DNA of 64,000 bases from Locusta migratoria (GCA_026315105.1 CM048744.1:317695270-317759269), one strand, 5' to 3'. Shown: positions 1 through 10,427, counted from the first letter of the stretch. Notes: a model not told the origin generated them from the letters alone. Translations and numbers: made by a program.

Positions 1-779
1 GGTGAGTGTAAATTTATGCAAAATTAATTCTTTCACTCTGCATCGAGAATGCAACTGTTTCTTTATTTCGTATTACGATTGTTGGTTGCGTATTCTTTGT
101 TATGAATATCTTTACATTATTGTACGACATTTCATTTGCATCTATTACGTTAACAATTCGGAATAACATCTCATAGACACTGCCCTTAAGTTAGACTATT
201 TTATTTATTTCACAGTTTCGCATATTAACAAATCGTATTTCTCTGTTGGTGATTTGACTGTTGAAATAACACATTCTGCGTTATACTTTCTTATAAATTA
301 TTATGCGACCGTTCTTATTCACGGTTTTAGGCGACAATTCCAGTACATATTTCGGACGTTCTGAGCTATCAGCTGACGCTGTAGTCGTCTGCTGCGTAGC
401 TATTGCAACCTCGCAGTCGCAGTATAGCCAACTTCGCGCGAACTACGTACAAACTGTCAAGTGACATGTTTCAGCGGCCCGACTATACATACTTGTGGCT
501 CTGCCAGTGTGATTGTGTGTTGTATACATTCTCAAGAACCTGTCAATAAAATTTCTCTCTGCTGGGACCATGAATTCATTTTCCAGGAGCGTAGTTTACC
601 ATCTGCGTATTGTCTATGATGTCTCAACAGATCCCCGAAATGTTTAGAGCAGTGTATATGAACTAACAGACTGGAGGAAACTGCACTTGAAAATGGCTCC
701 AGAGCCGAAATCTGGATAGTGTATCGAAGGAATAAAAATACAGTGAAATCATTTACAAATAAGTGCACGACTGTGGCTC
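1..779. other. AT-rich sequence without a recognised gene
   Basis: I see no coding frame or known repeat here. The first bases read G/GTGAGT, which would fit a plus-strand splice donor at the window edge, but without upstream sequence this cannot be supported. The segment lies downstream (intron side) of the minus-strand exon at 858-1064, so it is plausibly intronic for that gene. Confidence 0.4.
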
Positions 780-857
780 ATCATTATAGCAAAATATTTA
801 TTACAACTACTGGTGGGAGGCGGGGCTGTAGCCCCTTAGCCCTCCTCAGACACGTAC

Positions 858-1064
858 CTTGTAGACGCGGTCCTGCGGCAGGTGGATGGACTTGCGTTTC
901 TGCGGACGGGCGGAGAGCGCAGGCCGCTCTGCCAGCATCGGCCGCTGTTCGTCCCGCTCGTCGTGGCCGTTCTGCGCGCCCCACTCCACCACCTGAGTCC
1001 TCATCTGTAATTTGGCCCCCTGCGTGGAGCACACGTCGACCCTGGTGATGCAGTCCTCGTCCAT
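858..1064 (-). CDS. Putative first coding exon of a host gene, family unknown
   Basis: On the minus strand an ATG at 1064 opens 69 codons that stop exactly at a consensus splice donor (AAG/GTACGTG, donor bases 857-851), leaving a phase-0 junction. The peptide starts MDEDCITRVD and ends HLPQDRVYK. It is hydrophilic, rich in R, Q, E and D, and has no signal peptide or membrane segment, so it would be a cytosolic N-terminus. GC-rich third positions and the island context differ from the AT-rich transposon ORFs around it. Read through the donor, the frame stops three codons later, which supports splicing. The next exon must lie at lower coordinates, outside or near the window start. I do not recognise the family. 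The overlapping plus-strand frame at 719-1048 is taken as an antisense shadow. Confidence 0.5.
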
Positions 1065-1156
1065 GGTGCCGCGCAGTCGACGGCCGGGAGGTGCGGATCG
1101 CGCGCTATCGCGTACACGTGTGGACAGATGCCGTGGCGCGCACGGCCTACAGCGGG

Positions 1157-1165
1157 GTTTATAAC
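1157..1165 (-). promoter_or_regulatory. TATA-like box upstream of the putative exon
   Basis: The minus strand reads TTATAAAC about 95 bases upstream of the ATG at 1064, inside the CpG-rich island. Spacing would put a start site near 1130 and a leader of roughly 65 bases. This is a pattern match only. Confidence 0.3.
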
Positions 1166-1530
1166 TAATCTGCGGCGACCGCCAGAGCGGATGTTCCGCC
1201 CGCAAAGTGATACTTCCCCCCACAAACAGGATTAACAATGACAGGTTTCCTGTACTTAGAACAAGGAAGAAGGAAGGGAACTTGGAGGCGGCCACGTAAA
1301 GCTGCTTGCACGTACACCGATTTTGGACGGCCGGTAAAATATTGGCTGTCCACATTTCGGCAGTGGCCCATAGGCCGGCACTGAAGCTCGCTCACTGGCC
1401 GACCACGGATCGGCACCGGCAAAAAGCCGGTCAGCTGCCGGCGACTGCCACTGCAGACTGCCAGCGCTGGGCCGGTACCGACGACAGCAGTGGTGCACGT
1501 CGTCAAATGGCAGCTTGCACACACAACAAA

Positions 1531-1612
1531 TGTTGAAATGTTTGTAGAGCTTATGGGACTTAACTACGGGGTCACCAGTCCCTAAACGTACAAACTACTT
1601 ATGAACTAGCTA
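1531..1612 (-). repeat. 3' tail fragment of SINE family A
   Basis: This carries only the 3' part of the main SINE of the window: the reverse complement of the block with GGGACTGATGACC and CATTTGAAC. The tRNA-like head is missing. It abuts the GC-rich island. Confidence 0.75.
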
Positions 1613-2207
1613 AAGTGTTGTTGGTGTAGAAGCTTATTTTAAGATTAGTTTTCTTTAGTACATACTTTATTCTGTCTGAAATTTGTCCCCAATATGGCAG
1701 TATTACAAACTTGTCTCTTTTTCCTGTTTCAGGTTTTGATAAAGTGCTTTCATCTTTAATACTTTCCTGTTTTGAATTTATTATATATTTATTTATGCAT
1801 TTATTTTACCTGGCAAGATTAGGGCCTTCACACCCTCTGTTACACCTAACCAGGCTTACTGAAGGTGAACAATTTCTTTAGTACATTTAGACAGACAATG
1901 TATGATAATAGAATACCATTGTAACAATAATACTTACATAATTTATAAGAATCAAAAATTATGATAATAATAATAATAATGACTTTGCAAAGTACAGTAA
2001 CCATGTTTCATATTGTGAACTTCAGACCTATTACAATTTAGGAATTGCTTCGTTATCTTCTCACAGATTGTGAGTTATTCACATCAAGCAGAGACATAAG
2101 ACTGTAGAATGTGATGAGAGAGATATAGAAGAGGTAGATTGGTTAGACAAAGAGAAATAGGATAATAAGATTGAAAGCTATGATGGAGAGAAAGAAATGT
2201 CCAAAAA
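1613..2207. other. AT-rich spacer with a probable LINE 3'-end fragment
   Basis: Bases about 1785-1870 (TTTATTTTACCTGGCAAGAT, then a block ending CTAACCAGGC) resemble a dispersed 3' end of insect LINEs, from memory. The rest has short AAT repeats (about 1967-1980) and no coding frame. Confidence 0.25.
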
Positions 2208-2402
2208 TGTTCAAATGTTTGTAGAGCTTATGGGACTTAACTACGGGGTCACCAGTCCCTAAAATTACAAACTACTTATGAACTAGCTTATACTAAGGAC
2301 GGCACAAATATCCATGCCCGAGGGGGGATTCCTACCCCCGACCGTAGCGGCCGTGCAGACCGTGACTGGCGCGCCGCAGTCCCCTCGGCCACCACGGCCG
2401 GC
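2208..2402 (-). repeat. SINE family A, near full length
   Basis: Reading the minus strand: GC-rich head GGCCGTGGTGGCCGAGGGGAC (A-box-like), then GTCGGGGGT...GGAATCC, a damaged B-box, then the conserved body and the CATTTGAAC tail. The B-box core, intact as GGTTCGAATCC in sister copies, is changed to GGTAGGAATCC. No clear target-site duplication was found. Confidence 0.85.
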
Positions 2403-2520
2403 GCATACACAACAACCGGCCGTCCTCAATGCACAGTACTCGCTACGCCTTCTCGCCATACAGTCGACGTAACGCATATACGACTAAAGTAAAAAATATT
2501 GATTCGGCAGTGAGTTTTGT

Positions 2521-2838
2521 AGGTAAAGGTAAAGCACTCAACAATCCGAAGATTGGTTTGTACACCACAGTGCTTTACTAGGCATGGTCCTTTTTGGAGG
2601 TGGTATGCCGTTGCCTTCCTCCGACCTTCGAACTGACTTACCCAGCCAGTTATAGGGGGACCTACAGTTTAACGTGGGTTCCGAACCACGGTGCTACTCG
2701 GTATTTTTCACATGAGCAATACTGCCAGAGGTGAAAGAAGTGGAAAGTGACATAAAAATCCTAGACCTGGCGGGGAACGAACCCGCGACCTTTGGATTTG
2801 TAGTCTGGCACTCTACCACTGTGCAACCGAGGCGCACG
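2521..2838 (-). repeat. SINE family F (tRNA head, conserved central block)
   Basis: On the minus strand the element opens with a tRNA-like head whose B-box reads CGCGGGTTCGTTCCCCG and ends with AAAGCACTGTGG...ACCTTTACCT. A diverged plus-strand copy is at 6212-6500. The two share blocks around ACTGGCTGG(G/T)TAAGTCAG and CCTAGTAAAGC(A/G)CTGTG. Confidence 0.75.
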
Positions 2839-4049
2839 AGAGTTTTGTTTACAATAAATTACAAATATTTCTGATTCTTGTCTGTTTCAGGGCATTCAAT
2901 GAATTTCAATGGAGATATTGACATTTTGTGTCAGACTGGTACTCAAACCTTGTTTTTTTTGTGGGATTTTATTCTTTTTTTCTATTCTTTTTTTCTTTTT
3001 CTCGGGAAGATCGTGTTTATGTTCTATGATGTTCTTGAGATCTTCAGTTTTATTGAGGTGCCTTGTGAGGGATTGGCTGTCCAGATTCGTTTCTCGTCCT
3101 ACCCAAATCATCAACTTATCACGTACTACGAGTGTCCACTATTCCATTTTCTCGCAGCTTTATCTGTATTCCCGCAAATCATCGAACAGGTTGCTATATA
3201 AGCACAAAAATGATTTGCCTTCTTCAAGAATATGTACATACATTCAGTGGTGAATTTACACATTTGCCGCCAGCAGGCTTTTCAAATTTTGCCGTCCCTA
3301 CTAATCTCTAGAATTCGATACCGTATTTCAGTCATACTAATTATAATGTGTCCTAAATATACCACATTTATCCGTAATTAGTATAACTGTGAACTAGGAG
3401 ATCGAAGTGACACTTCGCAGATTATTCTTAGAACCCACGTATTTGGATACGATTGTACAAGAAATAGTTTTTGTATATATTTCTAATAAAAGCACAGTCA
3501 AATACCACTAATAATGTGGGGTTAAGGTATACTTTAATACTTCTTACGGAATAATCTGCATTCTGGAAACGTAATTAAATTTCTTTTATTACCGTATACG
3601 TACTTACAGTTAAAAAAAAAATGGCTATGTTAGAACTTATGTACGAAGAATATGTACCACGTGTAAATGATTTGATTAATATGATTTTTGCTTGTTATGC
3701 TGAATTAGGTTCTATACAAAGGAAAAATGGATTAATACAGTATTACATGGGGATAAAGAAAAAAAAAACCATTTAATTTATCAAAATCAAAGACTTCGGA
3801 AAGTCTGTAAATGTGTCGTTCTTGATTTTAAAAATGAAACGCTGCCTCAGTAAATATTTTTCCACTTTCAGCACGGTGTGTTTCGACAATTTATTCTAAT
3901 TATGTTATAAATATTGACTGAAGTATTTAGTGTTGGTGTTGCTCCACCTCTCTTACACTGTTTTGTTTTTGAGGTTATACAACAACATCAAAATCAAACA
4001 GAATAAATCTTCGGAAGTGTTATATGTGCTAATGTTAGAAATTATATAT
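2839..4049. other. AT-rich sequence, no gene recognised
   Basis: The frames at 2878-3253 are driven by T-rich low complexity and show no family features. No promoter, repeat or RNA gene was recognised. Confidence 0.4.
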
Positions 4050-5010
4050 CTGCCTGTCCTCCTAATAAGTACGGGTACTGTGCTTCTTCCATTCCCATCC
4101 CAGATCCTGTATCATTTTCGTAACGCTGGATCCTCTGTATTGTGACAATACGAAACGAGCTGCCCTTCTCTGGACTCTTTCGATGTCCTCCGTCAAAACC
4201 ACCTGATAAGGATCCCACACTGGGCAGCAATACTGGATGGACAAGCGTAGTGTATGCAGATTCTTTAGTAGTTCTGTTGCATCTTTTATGAGTTCTGCCA
4301 ATAAAACGCAGTCTCTTGTTCGCCTTTCCCACGACATTATCTACATGTTCTTTCCAGTTTAAGTCTGAAGTATTGGTAATTCCTATGTATTTTGTAGAGT
4401 TTACGGCCTTCACTTTTGATTTTATCATGTAAGCAAAGTTTAACGCTAACCATTCAACCCATTAAATACACAAGTTATGGTTTGCAGATGACAAACTGTC
4501 AAAAAATCTCAGTGACGTTTTGTGAGTTGAAGAACCACAAACATAACTACATGTGGTATTAAGGTAGGCCTAGTATACCTATAAAAATAAGAAACAATTT
4601 ATAGGAGTCTCACAATTATCTGTAGTTCTTACTGTTAATGCACAAAAAGTAACAATAATTTCATTGTTAATTTGACAGGCAATATGAATTAAATATCCCA
4701 CTGATGATGATGCAACGCCAGCGAAACATGTATGGGAGAAATAAAAAAATAAAAATAAAAATAAAAAAAACATTTGTGTTTGCTCAAGGCGGACCTTACC
4801 TATAAAGCAAAGTTTAACGAATTTCTTTTCCTACTCGTATGGACGATTTCTCATTATTTTGGTCAACTGCCAATTTTTACACCATAGTGATATCTTATTT
4901 AGATCGTTTTGCAGTTGGTTCTGATCTTGAGGTGATCTACTTTGTGATAGTTTTCGATTGCAGTATAACCTGAAAAAGATGACTACAAAACAAGAGGCAG
5001 AACAACATAC
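4050..5010 (-). mobile_element. LINE fragment (CR1/jockey-like reverse transcriptase), interrupted
   Basis: The minus strand encodes C-terminal reverse-transcriptase segments. At about 5010-4830 lies a QLQNDLNKIS...WCKNWQLT block. At about 4428-4050 lie NSTKYIGIT and LNWKEHVDNVVGKANKRLRFIGR, followed by frameshifted remains of the C-terminal tail. It matches the better preserved copy at 19930-20955. An insertion at 4446-4804 splits it, and both the frameshifts and the split mark it as dead. Confidence 0.7.
4446..4804. mobile_element. Unclassified insertion with 15-bp target-site duplication
   Basis: The 359-bp segment is flanked by perfect copies of AAGCAAAGTTTAACG (4431-4445 and 4805-4819), so it inserted into the LINE. 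It contains GATGATGATGCAACGCCAGC...GAAACATGTATGGG followed by an (AAAAT)n stretch at about 4738-4770, as in LINE or SINE 3' ends. About 30 further bases lie between that tract and the second duplication copy. No tRNA head was seen. Confidence 0.6.
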
Positions 5011-5309
5011 TTGCAAACATTAGGCAAAATGCTTAAGTAAATATTTGCACTTGGCATGCTATACGTATGTGGTGCTATGTTTCATTATTTAAATCATGAA
5101 AAACAACAGCATGTGAAAATAATATTTACGGCTTTTTAAACGCTCTATATACCACTATCACGTTTCGTCTTTCATTATTTTTTTTTTATTTTCAGTTTTT
5201 GAAAGAAAGACCCAAAACCCAACTCATCTCATTTCCTGGTAAACAAACTGATGCTTGTACACGAATAAATGAACTGTGTGGTGGTGTGAGGAATTTGTGC
5301 ATGATTCTT

Positions 5310-5310
<1 letters not shown>

Positions 5311-5356
<46 letters not shown>
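5311..5356. repeat. 46-bp poly(A) tract
   Basis: An uninterrupted A run directly abuts the truncated 3' end of the SINE at 5357. In the SINE's own orientation it is a poly(T) tract replacing the usual CATTTGAAC tail. Confidence 0.9.
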
Positions 5357-5358
<2 letters not shown>

Positions 5359-5512
5359 TCATTAGTCCCTAAACTTACAAACTACTTATGAACTAGCTAA
5401 CACTAAGGACGGCACAAATATCCATGCCCGAGGGGGGATCCGAACCCCCGACCGTAGTGGCTGTGCAGACCGTGACTGAAGCGCCTCAGTCCCCTCGGCC
5501 ACCGCGGCCGGC
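5357..5512 (-). repeat. SINE family A, tail replaced by poly(A) tract
   Basis: The minus strand has a complete tRNA-like head (GGCCGCGGTGGCCGAGGGGAC, B-box GGGTTCGGATCC) and body down to GGGACTAATGACC, then breaks off at the A run at 5311-5356. Confidence 0.85.
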
Positions 5513-5559
5513 GTACATGATTTTTCATAGTTATTGTCAATAGTGTGGTTACAACTGTG

Positions 5560-5812
5560 GGCGCCTTAAGGTTTAACGTCCCGTCGACAGTATGGTCATC
5601 AGAGACGGAGCTCACAGTCAGACCATTTCAGTAAAGATCGGGAAGAAAATCGACCGTGTCGTTTCAAAGGGACCAACCCGACCTCAGCCTGGAATGGTAT
5701 AATGTAAAGCACGGGAAACCTAAAACCTGGGTGGTCGGAGATGGATTTGAACCACTGTCACCCAGAATTTGAATCCAGTATGTAACCACTGAGCCACCTT
5801 GCTCAGTACATA
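5560..5812 (-). repeat. SINE family G (tRNA-like head)
   Basis: The minus strand starts with ACTGAGCAAGGTGGCTCAGTGG (A-box region), has a B-box-like GGTTCAAATCCATC and runs to a conserved block GACGGGACGTTAAACC near 5570. A piece of the same block (GACGGGACGTTAAACACC) occurs at about 54123, so the block is shared by different elements. Confidence 0.65.
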
Positions 5813-5819
5813 TGTGGAG

Positions 5820-6211
5820 TCAGATTCTTAGGTCAGTGAGCCGGTCCGAGGGTGTGGAAGAGGGAGGAATGCGGAAATTTGATTAATATAGTCAAAAACA
5901 GCTAGCGCACAGAAAATGGCATGTCATTAAGGGCTCAATATGGTGTTAATCAGTAGGCCACATAGATAATTTTAATTATTAAATGTACCAGTAATGATAT
6001 AGTTTGAAAGAGAGAACTCTTACTCCTAACGATTTATACCGTGTTTACCTTCAGGAGATGCCTTGCTGCGGGAATGTATGCATATTATATAGCGGCGATC
6101 TGGCTTACTGTAGGCGAAATGACGCCTCCTCCTTCCTCTCGTTGCGGATTCCTTGTTTTTGCACAAGCGAATCAAGCTTTCCCAGTGGCGATTCACCACC
6201 AACAGTACGCC
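5820..6211. other. Intergenic, no feature recognised
   Basis: Frames at 6004-6285 partly overlap the SINE that follows and show no protein family signature. Confidence 0.35.
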
Positions 6212-6500
6212 TTGGGTGGTTCGTTGGGGGAGAGGTAAAGCGACGTACTATCAAGGTCTTGGGTTCGATCCATGTTACATCCTAGGATTTTTATCTGTCA
6301 CTTTTCACGTCTGGCAAGGTTGTTGATGTGAAATATGCCGAGTTGCTCAGTAGTTCGGAGTCCACGTTATACCTATTGGTCCCATTCCCTACAACTGGCT
6401 GGTTAAGTCAGGTCAAACGTCAGCATATCACCTATAAACACAGCCAAGCCTAGTAAAGCGCTGTGATGTAATCTTCGGATTATTAACTGATTTACCTTAT
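6212..6500 (+). repeat. SINE family F, diverged copy
   Basis: This plus-strand copy has B-box-like GGGTTCGATCC, then TCTAGGATTTTTAT-type spacing, ACTGGCTGGTTAAGTCAGG and CCTAGTAAAGCGCTGTGATG, all in the same order as the reverse complement of 2521-2838. It is clearly older than that copy. Confidence 0.65.
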
Positions 6501-7476
6501 TCAGAAAACTATAAGGTCACTACATTAGATGTACTCACTGACTCCAGAAGTCCCACTTCTTTCACTCTGCTGCTAGTGTACTTTGAGAAATTTTCCTGCA
6601 TTTCTCCTGTAGTGTCATTAATGAAGGCTTACTCATTGACATCTATTCGGAACTTTAATGATTTACGATTATGAATCAACTCTCATTCAACATTAATTTT
6701 GCAAGAAGTCTGTTAATTTCTGGCTTGAAGTAACGTTCGCAAGAAGCGCTTTAATTTGTGTTTTGAGAGTTAATTTGAACGCTAAACATTGGCGTAAAAT
6801 ATCTTCCTGTGTCCGTTTTATATGGTGTCTAGCAATGACGAGGAGGTTAAAATATTATTATCACTTGTACTGTTTCAGGAAGCTTGGACATTATAACAGG
6901 ACAATCGTGGCATTAGGAAGTCAAATATTGAACATCACGCATTACATTATTGCGCAACGAGCGGCTGGCGATGAGTCTTGAAGCCGTCACATAGTCGACG
7001 TCCCTGGTCGCTTGGCAGCTCGAGACAGATGGACTGTTAGCTGCGCAACATTCGTCAACTGCTGCTGCCGTTTGATGCATTTGACAAGAACGACATGGGA
7101 CTGCTACATCGCCAACTCGAACAACATGTCTGTATACACGAGGCGATAGCAGATGTCCAACAACGCACTTTCTTGCTTGTCTGCGCAGGCTCGGCGGTTT
7201 TTCATTTCGTCGAGCAGACGGAACCAGAGGCTGAACCAAAGTCACTTCCCTACGAACTCTTAAAATCCAGCTTTGCTGGCAATTTCGACTCAAAGGTCCG
7301 TGTGGTGAGAGCGCTCTACAATTTTTTTTAGTTCTCCAAAACTCATGACCGAAAGAGACCAAGAAAGAACCGACAGCCAGTAGGGACTGTCTAGCGATTG
7401 TTATTTCACGTGGTCCAGTTTACAGTGCAAGCAGTCATACATGCTTATGGTACAGCTGCAGACGAGGAACGTTTAA
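6501..7476. other. No supported gene
   Basis: Moderately GC-rich at 6950-7330 with overlapping open frames on both strands (6913-7362 minus, 7095-7331 plus), but no domain or splice structure that I recognise. Confidence 0.3.
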
Positions 7477-8383
7477 CACTTAGAGTGCCGCGCCCGTAAT
7501 ATTACGGACGGCTGTTCTCAAACGAATTCTAGCTTTCGCGCGCATCATTATCCGTACGGCAGTTATCAGAAGGGTGGCAAACCCTTGTAGTAGACATCTC
7601 TGCCACCAGGAGGCGCCACAGAACTGTTCACTTTGCGAAACAAGGCTTTGAGTCAGTTGACTGTGAGGCATCAGGGCGAGCGTCAGGCGCAACATGTCAA
7701 GCAGCAGGCCTTTGAGCGACGCCGAGATTCGCCGCATTCTTGATGGATCGGATGATGATCTGAGTGATGTTTTGATGGCGATGACACGGATGAAGATCCA
7801 ACTTATGTTGAATCAGGATCAGGTAATATAATTGCTTTCACGACTGGATGGAACACATTTCCTGGAAAGAATACCCATTCCGCCAGGGAAGAAGAAGGCT
7901 CAAAAGACTTGTAGAGTGTGCTCAGAGAGTGGCAAGAAAGAAGCAGGAGTCGCCAGCAGGAAGGATACTTCATTCCAGTGTGCAGTATGCAAAGTGGGGT
8001 TTTGTGTCCAGCCCTGCTTCCAGCTATACCACTCAAAAAAGAACTATTTGCACTAAAAGCCGTTTGCTGATGTTTAATATTCATGATATTTGCATGTGAT
8101 CACACAAAAATTGCCATGTTTATTAATAAATAGTTTATAATACGAAAAAAACTAGTTTTTACCTACTCAAAAACAGCGTTTCTTGTTTTGATTGTTGTGA
8201 TGAAGGTTTATAAAGCAGGGAAATGTACGCGGCAAGTATTTAAAGAGGAAATTATAATGTTTATTCCTGACCAAGGAAAATATATTAATGATTATTCCTG
8301 AATCTGTACCAACAGGACGAAATGCTGTAAAATGGCTGGCACTGGGGGAAGTCGATTCGCATATATGGCTGGCACTCAAAGTG
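7477..8383 (+). mobile_element. Internally deleted piggyBac-family transposon with TTAA target sites
   Basis: The element is bounded by TTAA at 7473-7476 and 8384-8387. Its terminal inverted repeats are CACTTAGAGTGCC on the left and, inverted from the right end, CACTTTGAGTGCC: 13 bp with one mismatch. TTAA duplication and short terminal repeats define piggyBac. At 907 bp it is far shorter than an autonomous copy of about 2.5 kb. It keeps a start and an end of the transposase gene but not the DDD catalytic core. The right end carries a further near-copy of the terminal GGCTGGCACT (about 8334-8344), and the GGCACT motif could serve as a subterminal binding site. Confidence 0.85.
7694..8056 (+). 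pseudogene. PiggyBac transposase remnant: N-terminus joined to Cys-rich C-terminus
   Basis: An ATG at 7694 opens 45 codons (MSSRPLSDAEIRRILDGSDD, an acidic N-terminus like piggyBac transposases). A single TAA at 7829-7831 follows. The same frame then continues to 8056 with the family's Cys-rich terminal domain: KTCRVC...FQCAVCKVGFCVQPCFQLYH, with paired CxxC and a final C-x4-H. That domain is a cross-brace zinc finger that in piggyBac transposases binds the element ends. The catalytic region of several hundred residues is absent. Apart from the one stop the frame is intact across the deletion, which is unusual for random decay. Confidence 0.75.
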
Positions 8384-8811
8384 TTAACTATAGGAAGGAA
8401 GAGAGAGGGGGGGGGGGAGGAGAGGAATGTCTGCCTGTATTAGGGCATCGAAATGATTTAATGAAGACAAATGAAAAAAGTTTTACGGGCCAGAATTCTA
8501 ACCCAAGTCTTACGCTTCGCGCCACGGTCGCCTTTACCTCTTGGCTACCAGTACACTACGTGTCCGCACCACATCTGTGGTTTCGTAATTAACCATATGC
8601 CGTGATTGAATAGTTATTTGGGCAACAAAACAAAACAAAACAAAATGACCGAAAAGTAGAGAATATAAATGTACACTGGCAATTCTAAGAAGACCATTCC
8701 TTAAGAAGAGAAGTTTTATGACATCGGATGTATAAATGTAAGGAAATATTTTGTCCCACTTTAAGTTACGGTAGTAACACTAAAAGTCGGCCTTTGCGGT
8801 CGCTTTTTGAC
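8384..8811. other. Low-complexity DNA with a possible tRNA-like SINE head
   Basis: A G-rich stretch lies at about 8401-8428. The reverse complement of 8500-8575 (TAGCCAAGAGGTAAAGGCG...TTGGGTTAGAATTCTGG) resembles a degraded tRNA-type promoter. Nothing else was recognised. Confidence 0.3.
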
Positions 8812-9195
8812 AGCTCGAAATTTAAATAAAAATAACGGTTTAACCGTTCATCTGACACGAAAACTGAATACATGAATTTCTAGAAGATAAAATTCTCTGC
8901 AAATTTGCTCTCTTATGTTTTCTTTTGTATCTCCCATCGTTTCAGATACATTTGCAAAAATAACGGTGATTTTACGATGTCTGTCTGTCTGTCCGTCTGT
9001 CTGTCTGTCCGTAACGTGTTCCACTTATTAAAAGCCATTTTGACAGCAGGAAATCGCAAATAAACCGCTCAGCTGACACGAAAGTTGAAAAAGTGAATTT
9101 GTAGAGGAGAAAATTCTCTGTAACTTTCCTCTCTTTTTTTCGTAACTAGCAACGTTACATAGATATCTGCAAAAATAACGGCGGTTTGACACCTT
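8812..9195 (+). repeat. Two diverged direct repeats of about 150 bp around a (TCTG)n tract
   Basis: Unit 1 (about 8812-8975) and unit 2 (about 9040-9190) share GACAGC...GAAAT, CTGACACGAAA(A/G)(C/T)TGAA, AAAATTCTCTG(C/T)AA and TGCAAAAATAACGG in the same order. A TCTG tetranucleotide tract (8979-9012) lies between them. I see no coding signal. Confidence 0.7.
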
Positions 9196-9204
9196 GACTT
9201 GAAT

Positions 9205-9480
9205 TTACGTCAACCAGACGTTTGGAAATGTCACGTGACATTCCCCGCCCAGAACTCTCTCTGGCATACGCCATCTTGCTGTGTTTTATGATTTTCATAT
9301 TATAACTTACGCGTTGTCCTTTCAAAGCAATGGCACACTGAAGAATTAACAAAAACACGTCGTTCTTCATACGATAAATGATAGTATAATGTCTAAAAAT
9401 GCCATATTAGCATCAGGTAATAACCGCCATCAATAGAAAGAACTAAGGACTAGATCAGCAACTGTTCACCGTAGTGTACG
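9205..9480 (+). repeat. Left arm of a long inverted repeat
   Basis: Matches the reverse complement of about 10735-11060. Shared blocks include CACGTGACATTCC(C/T)CGCCC, CATAC(G/A)CCATCTTGCT, TTTCAAAGCAATGGC and ATGTCTAAAAATGCCAT. The arms enclose about 1.25 kb, including the ORF at 10002-10427. Either one transposon with long terminal inverted repeats or two copies of a repeat in opposite orientation. Confidence 0.7.
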
Positions 9481-10001
9481 CTGACCACCGTGGCTCACCA
9501 CGCCCATCACACATTTTTTGCGCCTTTTTTCCTAAAATGGTTTCGGGCACTCTTATTAATTAAATAGAGCTAAGTTCTGCAATATTTAGAGATGTTCATA
9601 TGTAAGAATGCTCCCTCTAAATTGCGCGTTTGTTCTATTTCGTGAACATGTCGTGAAATACGTAACAACGAATTCAACAATGGTCTTCTGAAACGTATGC
9701 ACGTAAACCGTGAGGATACTGTAATAATGAATATTCTGAACAACGTGCTGATACTGATAGTGGCAAATGTCGTTCCTTGATGAACCGGAAGGGAAGTGTA
9801 TACATTGCAACAAATTACCTTGTTTATGTGTTTCTAAGCAATTATTTACTATTTATGGAATATATTGAAAATCATTAATTAGTATCAATGCATCTACTAA
9901 AATATTTGTTTTTGACATGGTTCCTATGGACGCTTTTAACGTAAATTATATTACCTTTTTGTAGTTCTGGTGTGACTTTGTTCATGTTTCTTTGTTCTGT
10001 G

Positions 10002-10427
10002 CTAAAATAAAGAGGAAATATTCTGTTTTAAACCGTGATTACGATTTCTTTTGCAGCTAATGTAACATACGGAATAAGGGTGGTAATACTGAATTCCACA
10101 TAAATCTAGTACTTCATCTATGTACAAAGTCACTACAGTCATTATGCCATTTTCAACAGTCATTGTAAGATTATCTTCCCCTTTTATATACATAAGATAA
10201 AGAAGTCTATGTTTCCAATTCGTTGGTATGTATTTCATGGCATGTTCTAGAAACAGAACAAATGCACTTTTCACAGGAAGCGCTGTTACCTTTGAACAAC
10301 TCGGATCTTGCAGAATATAGTTGTTTTCAGTTAACAACAGTGTGCTAAAACCTTTTAGGAAGCAAGAGGGAGAAAAATTGTAAGTAGTGGTTATATATTG
10401 TTTTCTTTTTATATTTTTTGTGTTCAA
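10002..10427 (-). other. Unidentified 141-codon open frame
   Basis: The longest clean minus-strand frame of the region (first codon TTG; the first ATG is well inside). It reads through LQDPSCSKVT and NWKHRLLYLMYIKGEDN to a TAG at 10002. Composition is protein-like rather than low complexity. It lies between the inverted-repeat arms at 9205-9480 and 10735-11060, so it could be transposon cargo, or a terminal host exon (a CTGCAAG acceptor-like site lies inside). I do not recognise a family and see no polyadenylation signal close behind the stop. Confidence 0.25.

Larger units (their letters stand above)
780..1500. promoter_or_regulatory. CpG-rich island over a putative promoter and first exon
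   Basis: GC and CpG density rise sharply above the AT-rich surroundings from about 780 to 1500. The island covers the minus-strand exon at 858-1064, its 5' leader and about 300 bases further upstream. That arrangement is typical of the 5' end of a host gene. No repeat family was recognised inside it, unlike most GC-rich patches in the window, which are SINE heads. Confidence 0.5.

Noticed and set aside
719..1048. Plus-strand open frame over the CpG island
   Set aside because: It is antisense to the exon candidate at 858-1064, has no donor or acceptor fit and is Arg/Pro-rich as expected of a GC-rich shadow.
2896..3253. Phe-rich plus-strand frames and their Lys-rich antisense
   Set aside because: T-rich low complexity without family features.
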